Below, in pieces: positions 54,286 through 64,000 of a stretch of 64,000 nt of DNA; positions within the stretch are counted from its first letter, which is position 1, and each line of letters begins with the position of its first letter. The stretch comes from Oncomelania hupensis (Eukaryota; Mollusca; Gastropoda; Littorinimorpha; Pomatiopsidae): contig CM072516.1 in NCBI GenBank assembly GCA_036898135.1, positions 60,724,740 to 60,788,739 of the forward strand, read 5' to 3'. The notes beneath the pieces were generated by a model. The model was not told the DNA's origin, did no database searches, and was given only the letters and a program-made list of their open reading frames with translations. The position numbers and the translations under genes are program-made.

Positions 54286-55458
54286 TAATAATAATAATAA
54301 AAATACAGAATTACCTGTGAGATTTGCTCCAATGTCTGTTGAAGTATGTACAGCCAGGCATCGCCAATATGAATCAAACATAAAAAAAACCAAAAAAACT
54401 ATAAACTACAATAAACACAGACAAAACTGATCACTTTCTATCACAAATAAGCTCTGTGTTTATATCAAGTCTGCGAACACAATGGCTATCCTTTGTAGCA
54501 TACAAATGTCATCTTTATTTGACATTATCTATTACTACTACTGGTAGTACTGCTACTGCCTTTCTTCTTCTTTTTTCTTCTTTTGTTGGGGGCTGCCACC
54601 CTCAGCTTATTGAGGACTCTGCAACCAAATGCTGGGTATGTTCTTGTTACCGGCACTCACCCGTCTAGGACTTGAGCGTCAGGATCTTTTAAGGTCCGTT
54701 ATGATGGAGTGCATGCGACACAGACTAGACCTCGGTTTATACTCTCATCTGAAGGAGTAGGAAACGAGAGTAAAGTGTCTTTCCCAAGGACACAACACAA
54801 TGGCCCGGACAGGGCTCGAATCTGGGACCTTCAGATCCGCAAGCCAAAGCACTACCATTAGACCACCATGCCTCTAATATAAATATTAAATACTAATATT
54901 GTGGGTAAGAAAAATGAACAAATCTCTACAATTCAGATTTTTTTAAAAAAATAAGTGTTATTTTTAACAGAACTGTTTATTTTGCATGCTTTTATATCTA
55001 TGCAAATGCGAAACAAATGGCAGTACATAACTCCTTTGACATAAATAAAGATTTGTTGAATCTTGAATGTTTACCAAGTACTACTACTACAATGAAAACA
55101 TGAGTTGTTGAGAGGGGAAGCACGGTGGCCTAATGGTAGAGCTTTGGCTTGCGGATCTGAAGGTCCCGGGTTCGAGCCCAGGCCGGGGCATTGTGTTGTG
55201 TTCTTGGGAAAGACAATTTACTCCCATTTCCTACTCCTTCGGATGAGAGTATAAACCGAGGTCTAGTCTGTGTCGCATGCATTCCATCATAACGGACTTT
55301 AAAGATCCTGACGCTCATGTCCTAGACGGGTGAGTGCCGGTAACAAGAACACACCCAGCATGCACCTTGTGGAATCATTTTCCTTACGGGATATCCACAG
55401 TATTACGAAGAAGAAGAAGAAGAAGAAGAAGAAGAAGAAGAAAGAGAGAGAGGGACGG

Positions 55459-55538
<80 letters not shown>

Positions 55539-55602
55539 CTATATTTCCTCTGTTAAACTCACCTATAAATTTAAACGCAGATCTTACAGTATTTGAAGCC
55601 AT
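45705..55602 (-). CDS. TATDN1: TatD DNase domain-containing protein 1, complete, 12 exons
   Basis: A metal-dependent TatD-family nuclease (amidohydrolase-type TIM barrel). Exons in order: 55563-55602, 54315-54335, 53354-53398, 52832-52881, 52569-52632, 51558-51701, 50749-50791, 48342-48468, 47640-47716, 47371-47441, 46269-46401, 45705-45807. All borders are GT-AG and phases agree exactly, giving 918 nt (305 residues; human 297). The start is [12 protein letters not shown], then [20 protein letters not shown]. Metal-ligand regions are visible: Glu in [12 protein letters not shown], His in [10 protein letters not shown], His in [10 protein letters not shown], Asp in MIETDAPWCEV. The classical first HxH motif of TatD is replaced by IGANLTD, as in TATDN1 orthologues. 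Exon 2 is only 21 nt. The end is [11 protein letters not shown]. Convergent with TMEM214. Confidence 0.96.
47771..47839. repeat. Interleaved inverted repeats A-B-A'-B'
   Basis: A (GGTTAAGTCCCTC, 47771-47783) pairs with A' (47807-47819); B (ACCTGTCATGACAA, 47787-47800) pairs with B' (47826-47839). Both pairs are perfect and interleaved. In the TATDN1 intron next to exon 47640-47716. Confidence 0.9.
48469..50748. other. TATDN1 intron, no element recognised
   Basis: A 2.3-kb intron. The part from about 49240 to 50270 is less AT-rich than its surroundings and contains short open frames with no recognisable domains. It could be an old insertion, but I found no terminal repeats. Confidence 0.5.
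50913..51449 (+). mobile_element. PIF/Harbinger-like non-autonomous transposon
   Basis: Terminal inverted repeats of about 25 bp begin AGGCCTCGCTTAATTACAGG at 50913 and end as their complement at 51449. TAA flanks both sides (50910-50912 and 51450-51452), matching the 3-bp TWA duplication of PIF/Harbinger. Inside, an ORF at 51062 starts [20 protein letters not shown] and stops after about 30 codons, a remnant of an ORF start of the deleted autonomous parent. In the TATDN1 intron between exons 50749-50791 and 51558-51701. Confidence 0.85.
52185..52330 (+). mobile_element. SINE family A, diverged 3' fragment (A6)
   Basis: Matches the TTCTCTGCCTTTACACCAC segment and the ACAGATCGCCGCATGCTGAG segment of SINE A. 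No head, and a poor tail. TATDN1 intron. Confidence 0.65.
53483..53697. repeat. Two-copy tandem duplication, 109-bp unit
   Basis: Units start GATTGTGTT at 53483 and 53592 and share ATTGTAAAACATTATATGAA and ACAACAATTTGTGAAT. A few substitutions separate them. TATDN1 intron 2. Confidence 0.85.
54031..54284. repeat. (AAG)n and (AAT)n tracts
   Basis: AAG repeats at 54034-54100 and AAT repeats at 54208-54300, separated by A-rich DNA, just downstream of the 21-nt exon 2 of TATDN1. Confidence 0.95.
54618..54885 (-). mobile_element. SINE family B, 3'-truncated copy (B2)
   Basis: The minus strand has the head (GCTTTGGCTTGCGGATCTGA, B box GGTTCGAGCCC-like in CAGATTCGAGCCC) and body (GACACTTTACTCTCG, GAGAGTATAAACCGAGG). 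TATDN1 intron 1. Confidence 0.85.
55113..55370 (+). mobile_element. SINE family B, 3'-truncated copy (B3)
   Basis: A well-preserved head (TGGCCTAATGGTAGAGCTTT, B box GGTTCGAGCCC) and body. Opposite orientation to B2, about 230 bp away, both in TATDN1 intron 1. Confidence 0.88.
55406..55530. repeat. (AAG)n then (GA)n tract
   Basis: AAG repeats to 55441, then GA repeats 55459-55530. It lies about 30 bp downstream of the TATDN1 exon 1 donor. Confidence 0.95.
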
Positions 55603-55941
55603 GTCGATATAAAATATTGAGTAATGTGGTTCACCGTTGTCATTCAGCTAGTATAGTAACAGTTGCAAAAATGTGTGCGACACACGTTGTCTGCTAGGTT
55701 ATAAAATTCCGGAAGTTGCGTCTTTTGAGCCCAATTTTATTTAATAAGATTTTAAGCTGCGTTAAAATTTAAAAAAAAATTGAATAACGTATTTTTGATT
55801 TTATTTTTTGGATTCATAAAACAAATATTTAGACATTTGCTGTGAAAATACACCGCGTAATTGCATATAAAATAGTTTCAGCCGTTAGTGGCATAAACCT
55901 TTCACCATTTTTGTTTTACATTGTACAGGTACAAACTTCTA

Positions 55942-57821
55942 TCCTATTCTGTCCCGTAACCCGGAGGTTGTAGGGGCACCACAGATGATCGTTTAACCAG
56001 CATACTCCATCTTTCTCTGTCCTCAGCAACCCTGATGGCTTCGCTCAGTGTCAAACCATTCCATTCTCGAATGTTGTCTTCCCACCTCTTTTTAGGTCTC
56101 CCTCTTCTTCTACCTCCTTGCACTGTGCCTTGCAGAATAGTCTTTGCAAGGCCTGATGATCTGGTGACGTGGACATACCATCGTAGTTTACGTTTCTTCA
56201 CCACTGTGAGCAGGTCATCGTGTTGTCCAATGGCTTGTGTGATGGTCTGTCGGACTTCGTCGTTGGTGATGTGTTGGGTATAGGAAATGCTCAGAAGTCT
56301 TCTGTAGCACCTCATCTCCATGCTTTGTATTCTTCGTTGGAGATCTGCTGTGAGGGTCCATGCTTCGCAAGCATATAGAAAGATGGAGATGACAAGGGAG
56401 CGCAGCAGTCTTACTTTGGAATGTAAACTGATGGTCCTGTCTTTCCAAATGGGCTTCAATCTTGTCAGGGCAGCAGTTGTTTGTGCGATCCTGGAGAGGA
56501 CTTCCTGTCGGGACCCATTGTCTGATACAATGGCTCCTAAATATTTGAAGCTATGCACTGTGTTGAGGGATTGGCCTTGGACTTTGATGTCCGTGTTGAT
56601 GCCATTGTTGTTGTTGGTCATCATTTTGGTCTTCTCTGCACTTATTTCCATTCCATAGGCTCTGGAGGTGCATGGTGTCAAGCCTCTGTACCAGCTGTTC
56701 AAGTTCTTGTTCCTCTCCAGCCAATCCATCAATGTCATCCGCAAAACGAAGATTGGAGATTGCTCTACCCCCTATGCTGACTGTGCCTTCATGATCTGCA
56801 AGAGCATCTGACATGATGCGCTCTAGGAAGATGTTGAAGAGTGTTGGAGAGAGTAGGCATCCTTGACGCACACCGATTGTTGTTCTGAACCAGATCCCGA
56901 TGGCGCTGTTGTGGAGGACTGCACTGGTAGCCTTGTCATACAGGCTTTTGATGACTTCAATAATTTTAGGGATGATGTTGTACACTTTCATTGTTGCCCA
57001 TAGAGAGGCATGCCAGACTCGGTCAAACGCCTTCTTGAAGTCTATGAACACATGATATAGATGTTGTTGATGCTGTAGATATTTCTCACATATTATTCTG
57101 AGGTTGAAAATCTGCTCAGTGGTACTTCGCCCTGCCCTGAATCCTGCTTGTTCTTCAGCTTTGATTTGTTCAGCTTGGGGTTTCAACCTGTTGAGTATTA
57201 TTTTCAGGAGGACCTTGCTGGGATGGCTGATGAGGCTGATGATGCGGTAATTTTCACACTCCTGAAGGTTACCTTTTTTGGGAAGCGTGATGACAAGCGA
57301 CTGGGTCCATGGTATAGGCCACTCCCCACTCTGCCAGATCTTGTTACAGATAATGGTGAGGGCATCAATCATCGCTTCTCCTCCTGCTTGTAGCAGTTCC
57401 GCGGGTATGTTGTCCACTCCCGTTGACTTCCCTTTCTTTAGAGATTGCACTGCTGCCTCAACTTCTTCCCGGAGAATTGGGAGGATATCTTCTTCTTCTC
57501 TGTTCTCGGGACATGCTAGAACTGATGGGTCTCCATTTGGTGTATGGTTGTAAAGGTCAGAGCAGTACTCTGTCCATCTGTCCAAGACTTCTTGTTCTTC
57601 TGTAAGGCATATGCCAGACTTGCTTTGGATCGGGGAGACCTTGGGCTGTTTGACACTTGTCAGCCGCTTCACAGTTTGGTAGGCCTTCTTGCTGTTGTTC
57701 TTCTTCAGACTGTTCTCTATTTCCTGGCATTGATCTTCTATCCAGTTCTCCTTTGCTGTGCGCATGCCTTTTTGGATGTCATTGTTAATTTTTCGGTATA
57801 CGTCAGCTCTCTGTGAGGTGT

Positions 57822-57854
<33 letters not shown>

Positions 57855-58521
57855 TTTCTTCGTTTATCACACAGTTTTAAAAGTTCAGATGTGATCCACG
57901 GCTTCTTCTTTGGTCGGTGCTTGCCAAGGATCTCAGTGGCGGCATCTGTCACAGCTGAGTTGAAGGTGGTGGTCATGGTGTTGACATCTACTTCACCAGC
58001 CCCCAAAATGAGCAGTGGTGCAAATTTCCTTCCAATTGTGGCCTGAAATAGTTCTGCCACCTCCGGGTCTTGCAGTTTGTCCAGGTCGAACTTCAGTCTA
58101 GTGCACTTTGCTGTATTTACTCTCTTCAAGTGGAGCCGGAAAGACATCATCACGAGATCGTGGTCACTTCCGATGTCTGCTCCTGGAAAAGTGCGTGTCC
58201 TGCCAATGTTGATGCTTGATCTGAAGCGTTTCTTGACCATGATGTAGTCTATTTGATTGTGATGCTCCCCGCCGGGACTGTGCCATGTCCATCGTCTGGA
58301 GTTTTTGTGGAGACCAAGCGTATTTGCCAGTACCAGATTGTTGTATCTGGCAAACTCCAAGAGTCTCAGACCCCTGTCATTTGTCTCGTTGTTGCAGTGG
58401 GGTCCACATGTGTCTCCCCAGTTGTGGTGCGCATCTTGGCCAACCTTGGCATTCCAGTCGCCTTGCACTATGACTATATCCTACTTCGGCACTTGGTCAA
58501 GTGCCGAAGAAGGACATAGTC
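55942..58521 (-). mobile_element. RTE-type LINE, long copy 8 with folded-back 5' end
   Basis: Bounded by a perfect 11-bp target duplication, ACAAACTTCTA, at 55931-55941 and 58522-58532. Contains the endonuclease (MQGDWNAKVG, RWTWHSPGGEHHNQIDYIMV, SDHDLVMMSF; minus 57848-58468), the RT and the C-terminal tail. The first 24 bases of the copy (58498-58521) are an inverted duplicate of 58472-58495. It lies about 330 bp upstream of the TATDN1 start codon, in the same orientation. Confidence 0.94.
55944..57870 (-). pseudogene. RTE reverse transcriptase ORF, copy 8
   Basis: The frame 57870-56551 (439 residues) holds YRKINNDIQKGMRTAKENW, VDNIPAELLQAGGEAM, SHPSKVLLKIILNRL, FIDFKKAFDRVWHAS, GVRQGCLLSPTLFNIF and the active-site NLRFADDIDG. 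A four-base insertion near 56670 shifts the frame; the C-terminal part continues in 56744-55944 (ISAEKTKMMTN to the RGRPKKRWEDNIREWNG tail). Upstream, a T-run of about 26 bases (57825-57850) has expanded from the lysine-rich KKKK segment and uncouples RT from endonuclease. Not a host gene. Confidence 0.9.
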
Positions 58522-58532
58522 ACAAACTTCTA

Positions 58533-59033
58533 CTTTTTAAATAAAATTGTATCTAAGTAAAAATGTAAAAATGCTTGTTGATGTTTTTTATTTAAAAAAA
58601 AGAAACGCCTCGAAAATTATAAAATAAAGTATGTAGACATAAAATGAATTGTGTAGACATAGAATTGTTATAAGCTTAACATTTACAAACGGCATTACGA
58701 TCTCTTGAATATTGATAAAAGGTAGTCGGTTGTTATAAAACGGTTTTTCTATACCTATATAAAAAAATATGGTTTTGCTTACAGAATATGTATTTTCCAA
58801 AATCACTTTGTGTGGGAAATTTTAAAAATCGATTGAATTGAATCGAGTAAGGTTGGTTGGTTGGTTGGTTGGTTGATTGATGATAAAGACCCTACAAACA
58901 CATTCAAACTCACGCATTTAAACAGGCACACATGTAGGCCTACACACACATAAGCACACGCACTATCACCATCTCTCTCACATACACTCAAACATAATTT
59001 ATAGCCGCACTAAAACATAAATAACAATTTCAG
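58533..59033. other. Spacer between LINE copies
   Basis: AT-rich, with a (GGTT)n run near 58854-58874. No feature recognised. Confidence 0.55.
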
Positions 59034-59640
59034 TTAAATAAAACTAGCTAGCGCTGGAAAATTAATTAAAGCTTTTGGCAATCTCGCACTTAAATCATTG
59101 TTAATGTTTGTAACTGATGTTATAGAATTTACTTCAGGGTACAAGAGAGGATGAATGTGAATACGATCAAATAATATATGTCTTAGAGTTAAGGGTTCGT
59201 CACAAATGCACTTTACATTTTTACAATATTTGGTTTTCATCGAATTTAATAATATTGTTTGCCATAGGTGAAACTGATCTGGGAAATCCACAAAGATATT
59301 TATAGTTTGTATTGAACTGAAGTTTCTTTACAATATTGTTTTCAATATTGTTTTGAGTTTATTTAGAAGACAGATTTATTTTAACTGACAGAGAATTAAT
59401 ATTTAAAGCACCTAATTTTGCAGGATGATCAGACCAATCGTTATATAAAAATCCACAACATGATGGAATCCAGCAAAATGTCACTTCAGTACCATTAATT
59501 ATTAAACAATGAATAACGTTCTTAATCTTTGAAAAAAAAATCTTGTCGTTCACAGTTAATATTAGATTTTAAAGCATCTATAACAGAGAATCTACGCATA
59601 GAATATATTCAGATTCAGAATCGATTGATTAATGACCATA
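59034..59640 (-). pseudogene. Remnant of a LINE with an RNase H domain
   Basis: Two minus-strand frames in order. 59553-59359 has TEVTFCWIPSCCGFLYNDWS, the end of a LINE-type RNase H (usual WIPSHCG; the histidine is now cysteine). 59291-59034 has CICDEPLTLRHILFDR, the Cys-containing segment that follows RNase H in these elements. Stops and frameshifts separate them. It differs from the RTE and CR1/L2 families, which lack RNase H. It is cut at 59640 by the 3' tail of RTE copy 9. Confidence 0.72.
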
Positions 59641-61965
59641 ATACCTATCCTATCCTATCCTGTCCCATAACCCGAAGGTCGTAGGGGCACCACAGGGGAT
59701 CGTTTAACCAGCATACTCCGTCTTCCCACCTCTTTTTAGGTCTCCGTCTTCTTCTACCTCCTTGCACTGTGCCTTGCAGAATGGTCTTTGCCAGGCCTGA
59801 TGATCTGGTGACGTGGCCATACCATCGGAGTTTCCGTTTCTTCACCACTGTGAGCAGGTCATCGTGTTGTCCAATGGCTTGTGTGATGGTCTGTCGGACT
59901 TCGTCGTTGGTGATGTGTTGGGTATAGGAAATGCACAAAAGTCTTCTGTAGCACCTCATCTCCATGCTTTGTATTCTTCGTTGGAGATCTGCTGTGAGGG
60001 TCCATGCTTCGCAAGCATATAGGAAGATGGAGATGACCAGAGAGCGCAGCAGTCTTACTTTGGAATGTAGACTGATGGTTCTGTCTTTCCAAATGGGCTT
60101 CAACCTTGTCAGGGCAGCAGTTGTTTGTGCGATCCTGGAGAGGACTTCCTGTCGAGACCCATTGTCTGACACAATGGCTCCTAAATATTTGAAGCTGTGC
60201 ACTGTGTTGAGGGATTGGCCTTGTACTTTGATGTCCGTGTTGATGCCATTGGTGTTGTTGGTCATCATTTTGGTCTTCTCTGCACTTATTTCCATTCCAT
60301 AAGCTCTGGAGGTGGTGTCAAGCCTCTGTACAAGCTGTTCAAGTTCTTGTTCCTCTCCAGCCAATCCATCAATATCATCCGCAAAACGAAGATTGGAGAT
60401 TGCTCTGCCCCCTATGCTGACTGTGCCTTCGTGATCTGCAAGAGCATCTGACATGATGCGCTCTAGGAAGATGTTGAAGAGTGTTGGAGAGAGTAGGCAT
60501 CCTTGACGCACACCGATTGTTGTTCTGAACCAGTTCCCGATGACGCTGTTATGGAGGACTGCACTGGTAGCCTTGTCATACAGGCTTTTGATGACTTCTA
60601 TAATGTTAGGGCTGATGTTGTACACTTTCATGGTTGCCCATAGAGCTGCATGCCAGACTCGGTCAAATGCCTTCTTGAAGTCTATGAACACATGATATAG
60701 ATGTTGTTGGTGCTGTAGGTATTTCTCACAGATTATTCTGAGGTTGAAAATCTGTTCAGTGGTACTTCGCCCTGCCATGAATCCTGCTTGTTCTTCAGCT
60801 ATGATTTGTTCAGCTTGTGGTTTCAACCTGTTGAGTATTATTTTCAGGAGGACCTTGCTGGGATGGCTGATGAGGCTGATGGTGCGGTAATTTTCACACT
60901 CCTGAAGGTTACCTTTTTTGGGAAGCGTGATGACAAGCGACTGGGTCCATGGTGTAGGCCATTCCCCACTCTGCCAGATCTTGTTACAGATAATGGTGAG
61001 AGCATCAGTCATCGCTTCTCCTCCTGCTTGTAGCAGTTCCGCTGGTATGTTGTCCACTCCCGCTGACTTCCCTTTCTTCAGCGATTGCACTGCTGGCTCA
61101 ACTTCTTCCCGGAGAATTGGGAGGATTTCTTCTTCTTCTCTGCTCTCGGGACATGCTAGAACTGATGGGTCTCCATTTGGTGTATGGTTGTAAAGGTCAG
61201 AGCAGTACTCTGTCCATCTGTCCAAGACTTCTTGTTCTTCTGTAAGGCAAATGCCAGACTTGCTTTGGATAGTGGAGACTTTGGGCTGTTTAACACTTGT
61301 CAGCCGCTTCACAGTCTGGTAGGCCTTCTTGCTGTTGTTCTTGTTCAGATTGTTCTCTATTTCCTGGCATTGATCTTCTATCCAGTTCTTCTTTGCTGTG
61401 TGCATGCCTTTTCGGATGTCATTGTTGATTTTTCGGTAGACATCAGCTCCCTGTGAGGTGTTCTTTTCTTTTTTAACTCTCTTCGTTTATCACACAGATC
61501 CAAAAGTTCAGGTGTGATCCACGGCTTCTTCTTTGGTCGGTGCTTGCCAAGGATCTCAGTGGCGGCATCTGTTACAGCTGAGTTGAAGGTATTGGTCATG
61601 GTGTTGACATCTACTTCGCCTGCCCCCAAAATAAGCAGTGGTGCAAATTTCCCTCCAATTGTGGCCTGAAATATTTTTGCCACCTCCGGGTCTTGCAGTT
61701 TGTCCAGGTCGAACTTCAGCCTAGTGCACTTTGCTGTATTTACTCTCTTCAAATGGAGCCGGAAAGACATCATCACGAGATCGTGGTCACTTCCAATGTC
61801 TGCTCCTGGAAAAGTGCGTGTCCTGCCAATGTTGATGCTTGATCTGAAGCGTTTCTTGACCATGATGTAGTCGATCTGGTTGTGATGTTCCCCGCCGGGA
61901 CTGTGCCATGTCCATCGTCTGGATTTTTTGTGGAGACCAAGCGTGTTTGCCAGTACCAGATTATA
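59641..61965 (-). mobile_element. RTE-type LINE, long copy 9 (best ORF)
   Basis: Runs from a (TATCC)n 3' tail (59645-59665) to a 5' truncation inside the endonuclease near 61965. RTE elements encode one protein with an apurinic-type endonuclease and reverse transcriptase, and insert by target-primed reverse transcription. All nine copies in the window share the same basic C-terminal tail and GGATA-type 3' repeat. I assign the RTE clade from domain order, lack of RNase H, the BovB-like GRRRGRPKKRW tail, and the microsatellite-like 3' end. No target duplication was confirmed for this copy. Confidence 0.92.
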
Positions 61966-61995
61966 CAGTGAAACAGTGATGTTAATAGTCTGCAA
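59645..61995 (-). pseudogene. RTE endonuclease-reverse transcriptase, copy 9, one frameshift and a C-terminal deletion
   Basis: The endonuclease part (61995-61378) includes RWTWHSPGGEHHNQIDYIMV and SDHDLVMMSF, then shifts frame at the lysine-rich segment near 61470. The RT part (61405-59645, 586 residues) is uninterrupted: ENWIEDQCQEIENNLNKNN, VDNIPAELLQAGGEAM, EEQAGFMAGRSTTEQIFNLR, LYHVFIDFKKAFDRVWHAAL, GVRQGCLLSPTLFNIF, NLRFADDIDG near residues 340-350, and MEISAEKTKMM. A deletion of about 75 bp near 59720 removes the NIREWTGLTLSEA region and shifts the end, so the last ~25 residues are out of frame. Confidence 0.9.
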
Positions 61996-62082
61996 GCTTC
62001 TTAATCAACACCATCGGATATATTATGCCTGTAGTAATATGCCTATGGTCCAGTTGTTTGCCTATGTTGTCCGTCCGTATAC

Positions 62083-62156
62083 ACACACACACCCTCACAC
62101 ACACACACACACCCACACACACCCACACCCACCCACACACACACACACCCACACAC

Positions 62157-62209
<53 letters not shown>
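62083..62209. repeat. (CA)n microsatellite with CCC interruptions
   Basis: CA repeats broken by ACCC units. Histidine/threonine and valine/cysteine frames through it are artefacts. Confidence 0.95.
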
Positions 62210-62211
<2 letters not shown>

Positions 62212-62950
62212 ACAACAATGCCTATATTTGGCAGACCTCCGATTAGTAACTGTTGGTCAGACGATCGGTCAGTCGATATTTAACTTTTTCATTAAAATAA
62301 CATTTTTTCTTTGTGCATTATCTCACATTTGGCGCAACCTACTGGCATAGAATAGATAGCTTTCACAATAAATAAATAAATAAATAAATAAATGAACAAA
62401 TAACTGAAGCGCGGCAGCACATCAGCGCCAAACTGCACTTTATTCACTGAGTGATTCGTAGTCCAGACTGCGCTGGTGGACGGAGGGATTGAGAAATAGT
62501 GGATCATGGAGAGGGCATGCACCTTTGAAACAAAACTTATATTTGACGCTGCTGTGTCTTTGAAGTGAAACCCAATAAGGATCGCATAAGCTAGCACCCC
62601 TAGGTGAGTTCTGGGGTTAATGTCTAACTGAAACTGTTTAGGCGACAAGCAGCCCACACTTGTGTGTCAACAACCATAGGAATACTGAGTATCATAGCAT
62701 GTAAATTTGTAGAGTACGTCCTTTGAAGTGTTCAACCTGTAGCCTATGCCTATTATTTAGGAACAGTCTGATACTCATGCAACGTGCGCAAGGACGGATG
62801 AAGTTAAGAACTAATTAAGATATGGATGCCGCGAGGAGTCAGATTGCAACACTTTTGACAATATTTCAGTGTATATACGATTTTGTAAAAACATTAGGCT
62901 TCTCTGTCGGTCTGTCTGTCTGCCTGTCCGTCTCGCACGCTTTCTGACAC
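62210..62950. other. Intergenic, no supported gene
   Basis: An (AATA)n run lies at about 62369-62393. A 121-codon minus-strand frame (62657-62292) crosses it; it has no recognisable domain. Confidence 0.5.
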
Positions 62951-62953
62951 GCA

Positions 62954-62954
<1 letters not shown>

Positions 62955-62993
<39 letters not shown>

Positions 62994-63025
62994 GACCCCC
63001 CCCACACACACACACACACAAACAC
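62955..63025. repeat. (CA)n microsatellite
   Basis: CA repeats split by a short C-run at 62996-63003. Confidence 0.95.
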
Positions 63026-63176
63026 ACATATGGGTACTTGGACAAAATGGGTTACTAAACTAGCACAATGGGGTTTGGAAAACGCTTGCTCATTAGCTGA
63101 TAATGAATGGAAGGGATGTTGACCCTTTCAAAATATGTTTAACTCGCACTCTGTAATGTGCATGCAAAATCTCTCT

Positions 63177-63208
<32 letters not shown>

Positions 63209-63610
63209 AGCTCTAAGACACCTTGGTATATCAGAGAAAGATTGACAGCAGACGCTCCTGTGTGTGTTTGAAACATTCAGAGTGCGAAAATTTGTCAAAA
63301 TGAGGACTTTCGTTAAAAGTGAAAGCATGGTATCCTGCATAATTTTCTTACAATTTCCAAGTAACAAAAAAAGGGGTTAAAATATGGCACCCCATTTTTT
63401 TTTCAGACCCCATTTTGCAAGAGTGTTGATAGAGTGAAAACCCTATTTTGCCATGAATACACGCTCTCACACACAAGCAATATTAGCGTAACAGATGAAC
63501 ATTACAATTCAAACTATAACTTGTGATGTGACACAATGGCAAACATTAAACCCCGTTTTATAACGAGCGAGGAGGGAAGAAAATAAGGGATGCAACTGCG
63601 TACACCATTA

Positions 63611-63673
63611 ATATTATAAGTAGCACGAGTACATTCCCTTGTATTGTACTGGTACTGTAGAGTACCTCCCCCC

Positions 63674-63710
<37 letters not shown>

Positions 63711-63735
63711 TGTGTGTGTGTTCCCCGTTGTGTTC

Positions 63736-63815
<80 letters not shown>

Positions 63816-63870
63816 GCTCTTCAATACCGGTACACTTTACAAGGGAATGTACATACGCTACTTATAATAT
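63611..63870. repeat. 260-bp imperfect palindrome with (CT)n / (GA)n arms
   Basis: 63611-63656 is the inverted, imperfect counterpart of 63823-63870 (shared ATATTATAAGTAGC and GTACATTCCCTTGTA). Between them a (CT)n run (about 63677-63708) faces a (GA)n run (63738-63813) across a loop with (GT)n. The whole can fold back on itself. Confidence 0.85.
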
Positions 63871-63975
63871 CACGTTCTTCAGCCCGTCCTCCCCGCCCAC
63901 CAACCCTATCCTCTTACTCTCTCTTTGTATTGTGTGTTTACTGCGGTGTTCACATAAAAAAGAAAGAAATAAAGA

Positions 63976-64000
63976 GAGAGATAAGATAAGATAAGATAAC
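63976..64000 (-). mobile_element. Possible start of a further SINE B copy (tail only)
   Basis: GATAAGATAAGATAAGATAA at the window edge matches the tail of SINE B1 at 12838. If it is a SINE B, the rest lies beyond the right edge. Confidence 0.4.

Noticed and set aside
54456..54668. Short plus-strand frame antisense to TATDN1
   Set aside because: Overlaps the SINE B2 insertion and has no recognisable domain.
62292..62657. 121-codon minus-strand frame
   Set aside because: Crosses an (AATA)n microsatellite and shows no domain; likely chance, though an unrecognised element fragment cannot be excluded.

Overview
The window is animal nuclear DNA. Its genes are split into short exons by GT-AG introns and sit in AT-rich sequence full of microsatellites and nested transposons. 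The exon sequences and the mix of repeats (an RTE-type LINE with GGATA tails, a CR1/L2-type LINE, tRNA-derived SINEs, hAT, PIF/Harbinger and Tigger-like elements) suggest a lophotrochozoan, most likely a mollusc. That placement is inference, because nothing here is diagnostic of a species.

Three host genes can be read exon by exon. (1) IFT74, minus strand, 512-6525: eight exons encode the N-terminal part of this intraflagellar-transport subunit; the rest runs off the left edge, and the exon with the start codon was not found. (2) TMEM214, plus strand, 15360-41362: sixteen exons cover the whole protein. Its 26 kb are mostly transposon-filled introns, including one of 9.4 kb. Exon 2 and the exon 3/4 junction carry frame conflicts. 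(3) TATDN1, minus strand, 45705-55602: twelve exons join in perfect phase into a complete 305-residue TatD-family nuclease. IFT74 and TMEM214 are divergent; TMEM214 and TATDN1 are convergent. The three have no evident pathway in common.

Layout. 1-6.5 kb: IFT74 exons with one LINE fragment and a family C retroelement bounded by a 17-bp target duplication. 6.8-15.3 kb: intergenic or IFT74 5' region with a deleted Tigger, a 155-bp poly-G tract, two inverted arrays of a 20-bp repeat, a TIR element with subterminal repeats, and a hAT element nested in a minisatellite. 15.4-41.4 kb: TMEM214, whose introns hold five RTE copies, a nearly intact CR1/L2 LINE, and three TIR elements. 41.4-45.7 kb: 3' flank with a 48-bp minisatellite and SINEs. 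45.7-55.6 kb: TATDN1, with a PIF/Harbinger derivative and a pair of inverted SINEs. 55.9-62 kb: two long RTE copies flanking a remnant of a third LINE with an RNase H domain. 62-64 kb: simple repeats and a large palindrome.

No new cellular system is visible. The more interesting signals concern mobile elements: two SINE families and the CR1/L2 LINE appear to share a 3' end; several DNA transposons retain fragments of transposase N-termini; an RTE copy has a folded-back 5' end inside a clean target duplication; and part of a TMEM214 exon is duplicated in an intron.
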